DNA from: Strigamia acuminata
Taxonomy: Eukaryota > Arthropoda > Chilopoda > Geophilomorpha > Linotaeniidae
Reading direction: 5' to 3'
Assembly: GCA_949358305.1 (NCBI GenBank)
Contig: OX442314.1
Span: 17,787,060 to 17,851,059 of the forward strand
Length of the DNA: 64,000 bases
This document shows positions 27,923-39,900 of the stretch, in pieces. The stretch's first letter is position 1, and every line of letters begins with the position of its first letter. The notes beneath the pieces are model-generated. The model was not told where the DNA came from. It searched no databases and worked only from the letters and a program-made list of their open reading frames with translations. The translations under genes and the position numbers were made by a program.

Positions 27923-27973
27923 CTTCCAGGGGTCTGTACATTGCGATACCATCATGCAATGTAACCCCTGAAG
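27923..27973 (+). ncRNA. candidate short stem-loop
   Basis: The arms CTTCCAGGGGTCTGTACATTGC and GCAATGTAACCCCTGAAG pair with one bulged C, a CTG bulge and an 11-nt loop, giving 18 base pairs. It lies in a C-richer patch of intron. It is somewhat short for a pre-miRNA and matches no miRNA I recognise. Confidence 0.25.
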
Positions 27974-28377
27974 ATTCCATTGGCCTGTGCTGCCAATTGC
28001 CATTCACTCGATAAGCCTAGAAGAGTGCAAGACTGGCAGCAGCGTGAGGCCTGCAAGTGCGAAATGGCAGCCAAAGGGGATCAATCCAAGACTTTAAAAA
28101 TTTATTGTGAATTTAATTTAGAAGTTTGCCACTCTTGAGGACAGCGCTGGCGATCTCAAGGTGCCCATATTTCGAGGATATTGACAAGCGAGTTTTTGAT
28201 AAGAAAATATAAATAAAAAGAGGTGGAATTGTAAATAAAAATAAAATGAAGGAGAGTGGGGAAAAAAATCTTCTAAGTTGTCAAGAAAGGGCTGATTAGG
28301 TTTGGTTTCCTGCCAAACAGAAACGAATGTTTTCTCTTGTTTCACCTTCCCAAGAGAGAAGACTGACTTTTTGTGCT

Positions 28378-28378
<1 letters not shown>

Positions 28379-28409
<31 letters not shown>
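28379..28409 (+). repeat. T31 homopolymer
   Basis: An uninterrupted run of 31 T. A second run of 19 T follows at 28489-28507. As poly-A on the - strand, these could be tails of old antisense retroposons, but no body was recognised next to either. Confidence 0.9.
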
Positions 28410-31400
28410 CTTTCTCCGCATAAACCCCAAATGAGAGTGCTTTGAGGTCTCCAATCCACCTGCTAGAATTGATTCGCAAACTGGCATCTTTTTTTTTTTT
28501 TTTTTTTGGAACCTTATCTGGGTCTTCCAGTTTGGTGAAACAGGTGGCAATTGAAGAAGCGAATAAACTTATGTTAATTTTTCAAAGGCGATTTTCTAAA
28601 AGTATTGCTGTTTATGGTTTTACCGGGGGGAATTAGGAGGCGGAGGACGCGATCGTTCTTCGTTGGACATTGGTGAGGAAAGGAAAGGGAAGGAAAGGAG
28701 GGCGAAGTTGTAGATCGAGTTGAAATTGGCTGTCCAACCTCCCGCATGAGGACAGAAATGAATCACGGTTGACAAGGTGGGAGAGAAAAAGCACGGGGGT
28801 GTTTACAAAATGAAATATCTTCAATACAAATATTGAAGTGAGGAACGGTAGGCAATCACGAGGGAATCGGGGGATGGCAAAATGAGAAATTCATCGTTTC
28901 AGGTAGCGGAGAAAGCAAATTTGTGGAGGGATTTAGGAAGAAAACAGACAGGGGCTTCTGTATTTTAGTAAATAGCTGTAGTGTAAAAGGATTTTGTTTA
29001 TAATCAATTCAAAATTATTGTTTATGGTTTTTTTTCTCCCTCCGTAGGCTATAATTAATATAATTATACATTTACTGGAATTAATATGAATTTAGTGATG
29101 TATTGGTTCCAAGTATCGAAGTCTAGACGGGAGGCAGTTTTTAACAGAAAATATTGAAAACAAACCTTTTTAAAACGAACTTGTAATTTTTTAAATGTTT
29201 ATAAGCATTAATAGTTGCATTTAAAGGTTCTGTTTATATGGTTTTTAGTATACGCATTCCTAAAGTAATTGAGAGTAAACAGCATTTTAAACAACAGATC
29301 AAAAACTACTATAATTGTGGTTTTTGTTTTTAAAGTTGTTGGTGGATGTTTTACGGCTGTTTTTGTGTCCATTCTGTTGACAAAAATACCAAAAACTGCA
29401 AAACAAACTTTGAAGTCACCTAATAAATTGATTTCACTAAGAAAACTATTTATACTAATAACATTGATAAGCTGATTTACTGAACAGAAAATACAGTATG
29501 TATTTGTAAAGCAATGTGAATAGTTTGCAACAAACAAAACTCTAAACAGATCGCATAAATAATGAAATGAAGGTGACCTTTGGTTGAATAATTTGGTTGG
29601 ACAATACTGTTGAATTTTAAAATTGTAAAGCGTAATTAGTGGTCTTTTGTTCAGTCCGATATGTTGTAATGGAGTTTCGAATTGGCAGTAGTCTTCCTTT
29701 TAAAGACCATTACATCTAATTTATAAGTCAATTTAACGAAAGCATATATTTCCACTTCGGACAATATTGGAATAACGATTAAAAAAAAGAAAAGTGTGAC
29801 TAGTTTTAAATGGATTTGGATCGGTTCCTAAGAATGTTAGCGAGTGTTGTCATACAGTTGGCCTTTTAATTTGTTTGCCTCTGCCTCTGAAAAGTGCATG
29901 AAAGGAGATAGGAGGTAAGTTTTGCACATGCGCCGAGACAATAGAGTTGACATCCCACCCACCTCTGGTTCATCCATCAGCTCATAAAGTGAGCAGTTGG
30001 TGGCGCTGGCGGGCAATTGTTCCTGAGCAAAAGCAGCCATGTTTGGCTGGCTGCCAAAACGATAAGATTGATCAGTTTGCCTCTCCTCCCTTCCCATCCC
30101 CCTTTTACCTCTCTTTGTCTTTTTCCTTTCTCTTTTTCTCACACCTTTTTTTCTTTCTCCCCCAATCAGGGAACAGTTTCCCTCTTCTTAGTGTGATTAT
30201 TTACATACGGTTTTCCACTGGCTGCATTTGAGTTCTCAATAGTCTCAGTCTCGCCTCAAATCCTACCATTAAAAGAAAAACGACAGAACGAAGCCAATTT
30301 TAAGGATGGGAAAATGGCAAGATGGCAAGTTTGTCGTGTGTGATTGATTTAAGAATTTGCATTTTTTTTTCTATATTTTTTTCAATTTTTTCAATTTTTT
30401 TTTTTTTTTTTGTGGGTTGATTGGGTGAAATTTTTGAGTTTTGAACCTTTTGCTAACTTTTAAGAATCGAAAGTGAACTTTGCAAAATTTCTTGCGGTTC
30501 TCGAGTTCATTTACTGTGGCATACTGTCACAAGTCATTAGCTCGGCTTAACGAGCTGGAGTTGTTGGGCTAGCAATAGGAAAGGGATTGGTGGAGAATGG
30601 TGAGCAATTAGCTGACGGAAGGAAGAGTAAATCTAGATGATAAAGTGACCTTTGGCCGAGGACTTGTGTGAATTCATGAATGGTGAAAGCCAATGTTGCC
30701 GACTATGGATGGATGCCTTGTTAAATAAACAAGCTCCTGTGAGGTTTAGGAGAAATAAAGGATGGGTTCCTTGTATAATGATTCCTCGAGTCATTAGAGG
30801 AGGAGAATAAAACGTGCTATTTATTCTCGAAAATCAATAGCTAGTTTGTTTTATTATTTGGGAAAGTCAAATTGGGCTCGCCAAATAAGGGCTGCAAATA
30901 AGTGCATAAAGTGAATGTGGGATAAAGAAAGAAATCAATTTTTCTTTTTTCTTTTTTTTAAAAATTGTAATAATATACGGGACGTTAAAAATTGATTTTA
31001 GGTTTCGTGCCCTTGTTGCAGTTCGATTTTTCTCAAAGGCTTGCTCCGCTGTCTTTTGTCTTTTACGCATGCGTGCTTCGTGCTCGTGACTGGAATATTG
31101 GCGTAGACGCTGTAGTCGTTCATTCTCTGTAATCTTGCAAGGCTACATGAGGTGATGAACGAATTAGTCGTTTTTATTTTGTAGGATCGTGATTGGGCTG
31201 CGTAGCATGTTATTTCTAGTTTGTGCATGTTTGAATGTCTTTGCACTTATGTTTGGACGGTTTTTTTCCTCTGGTTAGTTCCAATTTGTTGTAACGGGAT
31301 GCGCGTGATGTATAAATGATGGTTTTGTAAAAATATAAAAAGGTGTTGAGTTGAAAGGATTTAAAACGAAAGTAAGATAAATTTGCTCTAGGGTTATGTG

Positions 31401-31855
31401 AATCTTAACATGCAAATGAGAAGATTAGAGAGAGAGTTTTAAGATGGAAATGGGAAATATGTTTTTTTGATTGATTGGTTATTAAGATTACATTTGAAAA
31501 TAAAATGTACGTGCAAAATTTATTTATTGCATACAGTACAACAGTGATTGAGTTGAATTGAAAGAGAGAAAAAAAATTGCGGAGTAAAATTTAAAATTGG
31601 TATATTTATGAATAAATTTAAATTTTTTTTTTTTATATTTGAAGAAATATACTTATTAGCTTTTCAATCGATTTGTACCGGGGTAATTGTTTTTTACGCT
31701 CATTGGAATGACTTTTCGAACTCTCAAGTAAAGAACTTTTCATTTGGTGATGCGGCGCTAATTGAATTTTCTCCTTTTGTGATGCGGCTTCAAATCAAGG
31801 CCGGTGCTAAATCCAGGCGTTTCGGCATTTGATTATTGTGATAGTGGTGATTTTC

Positions 31856-31907
31856 AAGTCACGTGATCCAATTTTACATGTATGATTGGTTTAAAAATCA
31901 AATAATT
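31856..31907 (+). repeat. diverged copy 2 of the CACGTG/ATTGG-containing repeat
   Basis: AAGTCACGTGATCCAATTTT followed by ATGATTGGTTTAAAAATCAA aligns with 180-231. Related words (TCACGTGATCC with CCAATCAT) also appear near 3815-3838 in a different arrangement. Confidence 0.35.
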
Positions 31908-34900
31908 CCTCTATTCTTGAAGGAAAGTGAAAAAAAGCATTTGAAGGCTTAAAGTTGGGGGCGTTTGGAGGCGGAAGGCAGAATGGAATCAAATTCATGG
32001 CAGGCGGTTAGAATTTGATTAAAGAGCTTTTAACGCAATTAATTGTCTTGGAATTGTGTTTCCAGGTTAGTGCAATAGCTCCTATACTGCCGCAAACTCC
32101 TTTTGATGATTCGAGAAGATGCTGTTGATTCAGATAATGAAATTAGAAAAACCACGTTTTCGGCCACTTATCGCCTACTAAAGTCGTTTCGTGGATTCAT
32201 ATTGAATTTTTTTCCTCATATGAGGAAATTCTTGGATATAGTAGTTGAGGGAATTTGAAAGCAGATGCCTCAATCGACATCTCCATTCAAATTGGATCAT
32301 TAATTATTGGAGTGCGAAAAGTAATTATAGGTTGGCTTTCTGAAACGATCCACCCATTTTTATCAGGAAAATTAAAAAAAAAAATCGTCGATTTGAATTA
32401 GTTTTAGGGCTATTTGCAAAATTGATAATTGAATGACGCTTCCTGGAAAATCCAGCGTCGGTTTTGAATGTTCCTAATTGAATAAGTGGGATTGGAAATG
32501 AAAATTTCATGTTGTGGTTCTTTCTAGCGGGGAAATTTTTTTTATTTTTTATTTATTTATTATTTCATACATGTGTCACATGATTGAAATATGTCAAGAA
32601 TACATGATTAATTACTGTGGAGGAGTAAGTGTATGAACATGTCAAGATTTTTTTGTGTATTGAAAGCAGTCCGGAAAAATTTCTAGAAACAAGTTCAGGA
32701 TTTCCTGCTGCATGTGGCATCATTAAGTTATTGAGTCTCTTGACAGCTTTCGTGACGTATCCATGAATAATTAAAGCAAAACGTTGCCAATTTGTGACTA
32801 ATAGCTTTCAACTTTTTTGCTTGATTTGAAACATACCTAGTTAATAAAGTTGCGAATTAATTAGGAGAAATGGGAGAAACAATTTCATGGAAAGGGAATA
32901 TTAAAAAAAAAAATCAGTTTTTGAAAATATAGTAAATTTGATTGCTAGGTCATATTTTTTTTTACTGCTCTGTTATCATTAAATGAAATCCATGTTTGGG
33001 TTGTCCTTTCTACCGTCTCTCGAGTCATCATGGCGTCAACATTGTGCACAGACTTTAAGTAGATGTGCTATTGAATGGGAGAAATTATGTGATAGTTCTA
33101 AGTGGTTTGTCCGTTCGAAACAGTGTGAAAAAGAGATAGAAACGAGCGGGCACAATTGCTATTTTGGTTGGCAGAATTAAATTGACTTGAAATGAACACG
33201 ATTTGTCCTTTTTTTCGTTTTTTTTCCCCCCACTCAAGATTAAGTCTATTAATTAGTTGATTTAATTAATTGAAAGCAGATACAATTAAAGATGCAGGCT
33301 TTCTGTTCTGGTGGAAAGAGAGGTGAAAAGAGATTTGGTTTATCGAGTTTTTGTCTTCTCTGTACATCTACAGTTCATCCATCATGCACGAACACGTGGT
33401 ACTAGATCTCGCCTCCGATTGGCTGCTGTGTTTAAATCTATTTAATGACGTATAAGGAAAGATGGTCTATTATGAGTATTGTGTGTAGATTTTCACAAAT
33501 GATAGGTCGTGATGTGTGGGCAAAGTTGAGGGGACAGTTGTAGGAATGGGTTGGTATTGATTAATTTTTTTTAGTGCATAGGAATAGATTTTCTGCGACT
33601 GCTTGCTTTTACTCAGTGACAGAATAGAGGTTCTTTAAGTTTTACGGCACCTCCCATAAAGCTAAAATCCTAAGTTTAAAGTAGAACCACTGAGATGGGA
33701 AAGGATTTCTAGAATACACATTAAATCTGCGATGAAAGGAGAATAATGGACACCTAGGTTGATGAAGATTGTTTATTTTTTATGCGAAAAGTTTGTGTTA
33801 ATTTATTCATTTTTAAGAGGCACTTTTTTGTTGTTTAGTTTAAGTTTTTATTTGCTTAATATATGTAATAGGCTGTGAAAAGATGGGTTAGAGATGTTTA
33901 CACAGAAGAGACTAAGCCTCTAATAGATCTTAGTGGCAGCAGAGATTTCTCTGGCTCAGCCCTCGAGAGCAATAAACGTTGAGAATGTTTTGCTTGGCGA
34001 ATGAAAAATAATCTTGGTTTTGAATAGGTATTTTATTACAATACCTTTTCAAATTATAGGAACAAAAGATGTTGTTTTCGATGTTTGTTTGAAGAACATT
34101 TCGGTGTTGGCATTTGGATTAAATCGGTGAGTTAGCGAATTAGTCTTAAATTAATAAAAGGACGAGGATCTGAGTTTTTTTCTGTGTCAAATCCACTCGA
34201 CGTTGAATTCGAAGTTTTAGGTTATAAAATAAAAATAAAAATCTGTATGAACATGAAACAACTATGTGACTTGAATATGTGACTTGAATTTGGTATTTAG
34301 CATGTGGGATATTATCGACTAAACGAAATGACTATAATAAAAGAAATTGAATTGGAGAGAGGAAAGTGTATAATATTGAATCAAGTTATTTTTTTATGTC
34401 AATAAATAACTTACATTCATTTTTAATACAATTTGAGTGCTGTTTGTACAAGTACAACGAAGGTTGTCAGTTTCTTATTGTTTAAACAGTACAAGTAAAA
34501 ACGCTTACCAGACATTGAACAATTATTTTACGAAATAATTAACTTCTACTAGGGTTGTGCAATCCAGTTAAAAAGTAACTTATTTGGTCAAATTATTAGA
34601 ATTTCGAAATAGGGCAGAGAATACAAAATGTGAGGAGTTTGACGGCATAATGAAATGTAGGAAGAAGTCAAACCCCAAAGGAACCTCACACAAGTTTTGA
34701 AAAAAATCTATTGAGCTCATCGAATTTTCGAAATTTTAGCAAATACCTAGTACATTTTAAAACTAGGACTTTATTTTATTTCTGTGAGAAGTTTAAGTTT
34801 TATTTGTTGGTGGAATGCAGTAAAGCTCTAGGGGCAAGAGATAAACAATACCGAACAATATTTTTTAAAAATGTCCAGATATTTACTGGCTATTAAATGG

Positions 34901-36165
34901 CATCATTACATGATAATACGAAATTGATTGGGCGATACATAACAAGAAAGATGAATAGTGTATATTTTATATAAAATAAATAGTGCACGGTTTGGTAACT
35001 AAAGGACTAAATTTTTTAAATTATTTGATGATAGTTTTGACAATATGATACATTTTTAAAATAAAAATATGCTAAGTGGTTGCAAAATTGTTATAAATTT
35101 GCAAAATAATTACGACAGTGTTTGCAAATACTTTCTGTTAGGTATTTGTCAGTTTTAATTAAAGCTGCATCAGCTGACGTTGAGTAATGGCGCCCTAAAT
35201 GTGCAAATCATAGCCAGCTAGCCATAAGAAGAAAATGCACACACATACACACACAGGTTTCATCCCAGTTGCAAGTTTTGCACACACTGGAGAGTTAACG
35301 ATCCGTCAAAACCCAGTTTCGTTGTGTTTCTACTATAGCGCAGTAAACGCAGAAAATTAGTGATATTCTTCCAACTGGCTGAACGGAGAAGTTAATTCTT
35401 TGATGAGGTGATACCATCTCTTCAACTCATTTCTGCTTGCACCTAGTAATCAAGTTCTTAAGTGCAAAGAATGACAGTTAGGTTTAAAATTACTCCACGT
35501 GCACTAAAAGCATTTTTTTATACTAGCGACTTAATGTCTTATCTAGTAAGACATTACTGACTGTGTTTGCAACATGTGCACTCCTTCATATGTCATTTTT
35601 ATTTTGAGTGGATTATGAGCCGAGAGAAAGCAACATGGCAGAGGCGAATCTGTCAAGAGATAATATCATTTATCACGAGCACACCTGGTTTTCTGAATGG
35701 CAGTTTTTTGGTTGCGGATGTTTTGTTTTTAGCTGGTTGGTAAACCGTGTGTATACATATACAGCATTCCTACTAAATCGGATGACGATACTGTTTGTTT
35801 TTGCTACGATTGACGTTTTCTCTAATGACGAAAATGTGAGGGAATGGGGATGTAATCAAGGAGTGGATTTCGTTTTAGATTTGTTTGTAATGGAGTCGGG
35901 TTTAGTACCATAGATATCGAAGTAGTTTGTTGGCTTATCCTATCGAATAAAGTATTGTGACAAAGCTACATTTAGCCGAGGGAAAATGCGTTTTCGGATC
36001 ATTAATTCTCTACAGACTGCGGGATGCACCTCATTGCACTTTTAAAGAAAGAAAAAGAATTCTGCTTTTCTTGCAGATGTTGGTAAAAGCTGGAACGCAT
36101 ACAGGTTTTATAAATGCATATTTAGTTATGTGGAAGGCATTAGCATTATACACGGATAAGTTCAG

Positions 36166-36976
36166 TTTAGCGATGCCCATTTTAGCGCAAATTTGTAATG
36201 TTTTAGTGACGGTATGTTTTAGCAATCCCACGTTTTAGCGACAAAACGTTTTAGGCACGTAACAAATGCCCGTTAAGTTTTAGCAAAATGAAGGTCGAAA
36301 ACTGTGTTTAGTCTTTGTGTGTTTACTGGAATGGCAGCTCAGACACTTTTTCTTTTTAATTTTAATTTTATCATGTGTAGGATACCGTTTGCACAGGTTT
36401 GTTCGACCTTACCTATCAGGAAAGTCTTCCAACATGGCAGTTTGGTTGTCATTAAGCATTGTGCAGCCATTAGCAATACTCATGTATTATCATGATTACT
36501 ACATAATCCATTACGGTCAACCAAGTGTCTACATTATAGTGTACAAAACGAAATGTCACCGATTTTGTGCTTGATATGATAATTCTAGTTGAATTCATAA
36601 ACTGGATTGCATCAGTTAAGTATTTTGAAATCACTTTTGTATAACCATTTATATGTATACCAATCATTTTTTGTGATTTTTTATTACGAGATATATTAAT
36701 ATTACAACTTATAAGTATTTGTTGACGACAAATTAATAATAATTCTATTCATTTTAGCAATCAGGTTATTATAGCGATTTTTACGGCACTAAAATGACCC
36801 GGTTACTAAAGTGGACGTTCGCTAAAATGTCGTCGCTAATATGTAATCGATAAAGTGTACCAGACAACGCAGATTTTTTTGAACGTGCAATGGCGTGCTT
36901 GGATGATTCAATTGTGGAAAAAGATATTGAGTTGATTTGTTTTTTAAATGACGTATACTTTGCTCGTTTTAGCACT
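36166..36976. repeat. cluster of TTTTAGC-type motifs in direct and inverted copies
   Basis: Motifs of the form (T)TTTAGYRA or TTTTAGGC occur at 36166, 36180, 36201, 36217, 36233, 36249 and 36278 (every 14-29 bp). More lie at 36752 and 36967, with inverted CGCTAAAA/ACTAAAA copies at about 36787, 36803, 36819 and 36834. The enclosed 460 bp has no coding capacity that I recognise. Inverted sets of short subterminal motifs are typical of non-autonomous DNA transposons; the type is not identified. Confidence 0.4.
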
Positions 36977-36990
36977 GCGAGCGTTGTAAA

Positions 36991-39900
36991 GGGGATGTAG
37001 TTTGATTAAATATCTGGAGGGGAGTATGTTTAGTTTGGTTTTGATTAACAAATTAAATTGGCTTGGAAAGCATAAAAATTACATTTGGAAATCGTCAATA
37101 TTTTGTGAGTAAGTTTTAGAAGATAGGTGTAATGGAAGTATAAAAATTTCAAATGTCTGCAAATAACCATTAACTGTCTATTCCAACCTTGATTTATGAT
37201 ACAACTTTAACAGGGCACCCATATGTTGATACCCACTCTTATTTCTCACTTCTCACACATGTACAACCAACTTGTATAGTTTACTTGTTGAAAGAACATT
37301 ACAGAAAATAACATTTGGCAATTCTTTATTGGTGTTTTAAAGTTCACACAAAATTTGATTTAGTGGACATTTTTATACGATGTTGAGTATGAAATAGAGT
37401 GGAGGCTCGGGTTGTACAGAATATTAAAATGGAAATTCAAATTTTTGGTTTTCTGATAAAATATAAATATAGTAAATTTGAAATTATAAATAAGTTTACT
37501 TTCCTTTCTTCTATTTATCATATATGTATTTTAATTAATTATATTCGATAAAAGTTAGCTTGAAGGATTTAAAATATTGGCTGATATATAAATCTTCAAG
37601 CTAACGTTTATCGGATTTAATTAATTTATATATACGATTTGATATGGAGATCTTTAATTCCCTCCGGTGTTTGTAAATATTCATTTTGAATGAAATATTT
37701 TTTATTTCCAAAAAAGAAACTTTTTTGCTGAAATAGCATCGCCCGACAAGCTGTGGTTGGTCTGCCCTATGAAGCATCTCTTGCCAATAATCAATTGAGC
37801 CAAGTCCTATTCTTTTGCTTACATTGCGGGGGTAGAAAGAAGCACGTGTGTTCTTATGGTTTTTAATCATCTGTGAGGAAGAAATGCATTATTAAAAAAT
37901 ATTCTAAGCTTCTGTTTGCAATTTTGCATGCACCAATATTGTGCAATGCAATTTTCTTTTCTTTTTTATTAGTTTAGTTTTTTATTTATTTTTTTTTTTT
38001 TAAAAAAAACTTTTTAATTATCTGGAGGATAAAAGAAAATTTTAATGAAGCTAAGTTATTGTTGGTTTATGACAGTTTAGGCGCTACTTGCACTTGGACA
38101 TTCCTGAAGTGACTTATACTGGCCACTTCCTGTTTGTATTATGTTGACCTTTAACCTTTAAATAAAGTTAGTTAGTTGTAACCAATTAACACTTGTGCAT
38201 TCTAGTCCCATCTCTAAAATACCATAACCACCAAATAGCAAGTTAGTTTTTAATTAAGCGTAGCATAAAAGAACGATTTTAGGTTATTGTGATAGGATGA
38301 AAAATTTTGATTTGGGTAAACAGAGGCAATTTTTTTGTTTGTTAATTTTTTTAAAGTTTTTTATTTTTTTGGTTTCTATGGAGATACTGTACATATTGGT
38401 AATTGGAAATGTCGTTTATCTATAGACTACGTGGAAAATCAATAGAAATTTCTTATGAAGTTTTCATCATTTTTATCTGCCTTAATTGGAGTGTTTTCTG
38501 TACTTGAAAAAGATTATCTCTTTTGACAGCCAAAGTTTTGCAGTAGAAATTTTTGTCAATACATAAAGGAAATTCATTATTGCATTTTTATTTTAAAGAA
38601 AGAGAGAGAGAAAGAAAAAAAAAGTCATTAAAAAAAGTTTTGTTACGTTGTTTTGCTATTAAACTCGAAAAGGGAGGCGATGCGATGCCGTTAGAAGAAT
38701 AAATTACCTGTCAATGCTTGAAATTAGGGTTGCATGCAGTAAAGGATTAAAAACGGCTTAGCACTTGTTGTCTTGCATTTGTAATCATCAATTATTTGTT
38801 GATGATGTTTTCCTGGAAAATGGCTCATTTAAATTTCGCTTTGATGTTCCACTGGTTACGACATTTTGTCGAGGAATTTGAAGCATTTTTAAAGCTGGGC
38901 CATTTGACTTTTTAAGCGACTCATAGTGAATGTCTGGGATTGATTTAGTATCGGATGAGGTTGAAAATGCTTAGTTTAGCTTTATGCTTTAGCTCATCTG
39001 TGTTAAAACAGTTATTAAAGGTCAAGTTTTAGTTGGATTAAAATTATTAACCTCTAATCTTAAGTAGTAACTTAATTATGCTTTAGTAGAGTTAATATAG
39101 GAAAATTGTCGTGTTTTATTGGCGAGTGTCGTTAAGTTGTATCTGATGTTGTGTTTAGCAATAACCGCCGCTTGAAATTTTAATTAAACATTAGAAAAAC
39201 TAAATGAACTTTGGAATATTTTTACATGAATGTTTACAGGAGTTGCAAAGAAAGCGGTTTAATGTGATTATATTTTAATTGGTTTTTAATTATGTATAAA
39301 ATATTGCTGTTTTGTTTCTGTTGAAGATATAGTTTATTTGTATGCGAAAAATCACGGTGTTGTAAAATCTTCTCGACTAATTATTTGCTTAAGGAGATCT
39401 AGGAAATGTGATTTAAGTAAGTGCTTGAAGAACCATTAAAAAATTGAAGCCATGTGTGTTTTTTTCCTACTTGATGGGCTTAATGGAAAAACAATTGAAT
39501 TTGGTGCTCGCGAAGGTGAAGAGTGGTTGATTAAAGTTTTAGTAAACAAGACAGGAAAGTAAAGAATTTCTTTTGTCATTTGAAATTTTCAAACTCGATT
39601 AATTTCATGCAAAGATAATTTGTTTGTTTTTTTTAAAAAAAAAAAATCTCAAAATTCTTATTAATTTGTTCTACTGTCGAGTTGAATTTCTTAAATAATT
39701 ATTTTTTGTAAAAATATATATTTCATTTTTCGTAATATGACATTAAAAAAAATAAAAATAACTTTTTTTAAGCTTATTATGTAAATTCAGGATTTGGAAA
39801 CAACAGGAGCTCAGTTTGATGAACTGAAATTTGTCATTAAACATAGCATCCTTTTAATTAGAAAGACAAGTTGTTAGTCCCACTCTTTATAGAAATTTTT

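Larger units (their letters stand above)
24253..36165. other. intronic stretch, mostly featureless
   Basis: This holds AT-rich DNA with long homopolymers (T31 at 28379, T19 at 28489), a TTAA run at 27023-27040, a GC-richer island at 26536-26720, a C-richer patch with a hairpin at 27860-28080, and a diverged repeat at 31856. From about 25080 to 25480 the + strand is A/C-rich, opposite to the surroundings. The overlapping frames at 28118-28550 are Lys-rich translations of the poly-T. No gene is supported. Confidence 0.5.

Noticed and set aside
28118-28550. Two - strand frames of 113 and 84 codons with long Lys runs
   Set aside because: Both are poly-T tracts read as poly-A; the remainder has no domain character.
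29208-29537. Open frames on both strands sharing KTTIIVVF
   Set aside because: The shared peptide comes from a local near-palindrome; neither frame has a domain.
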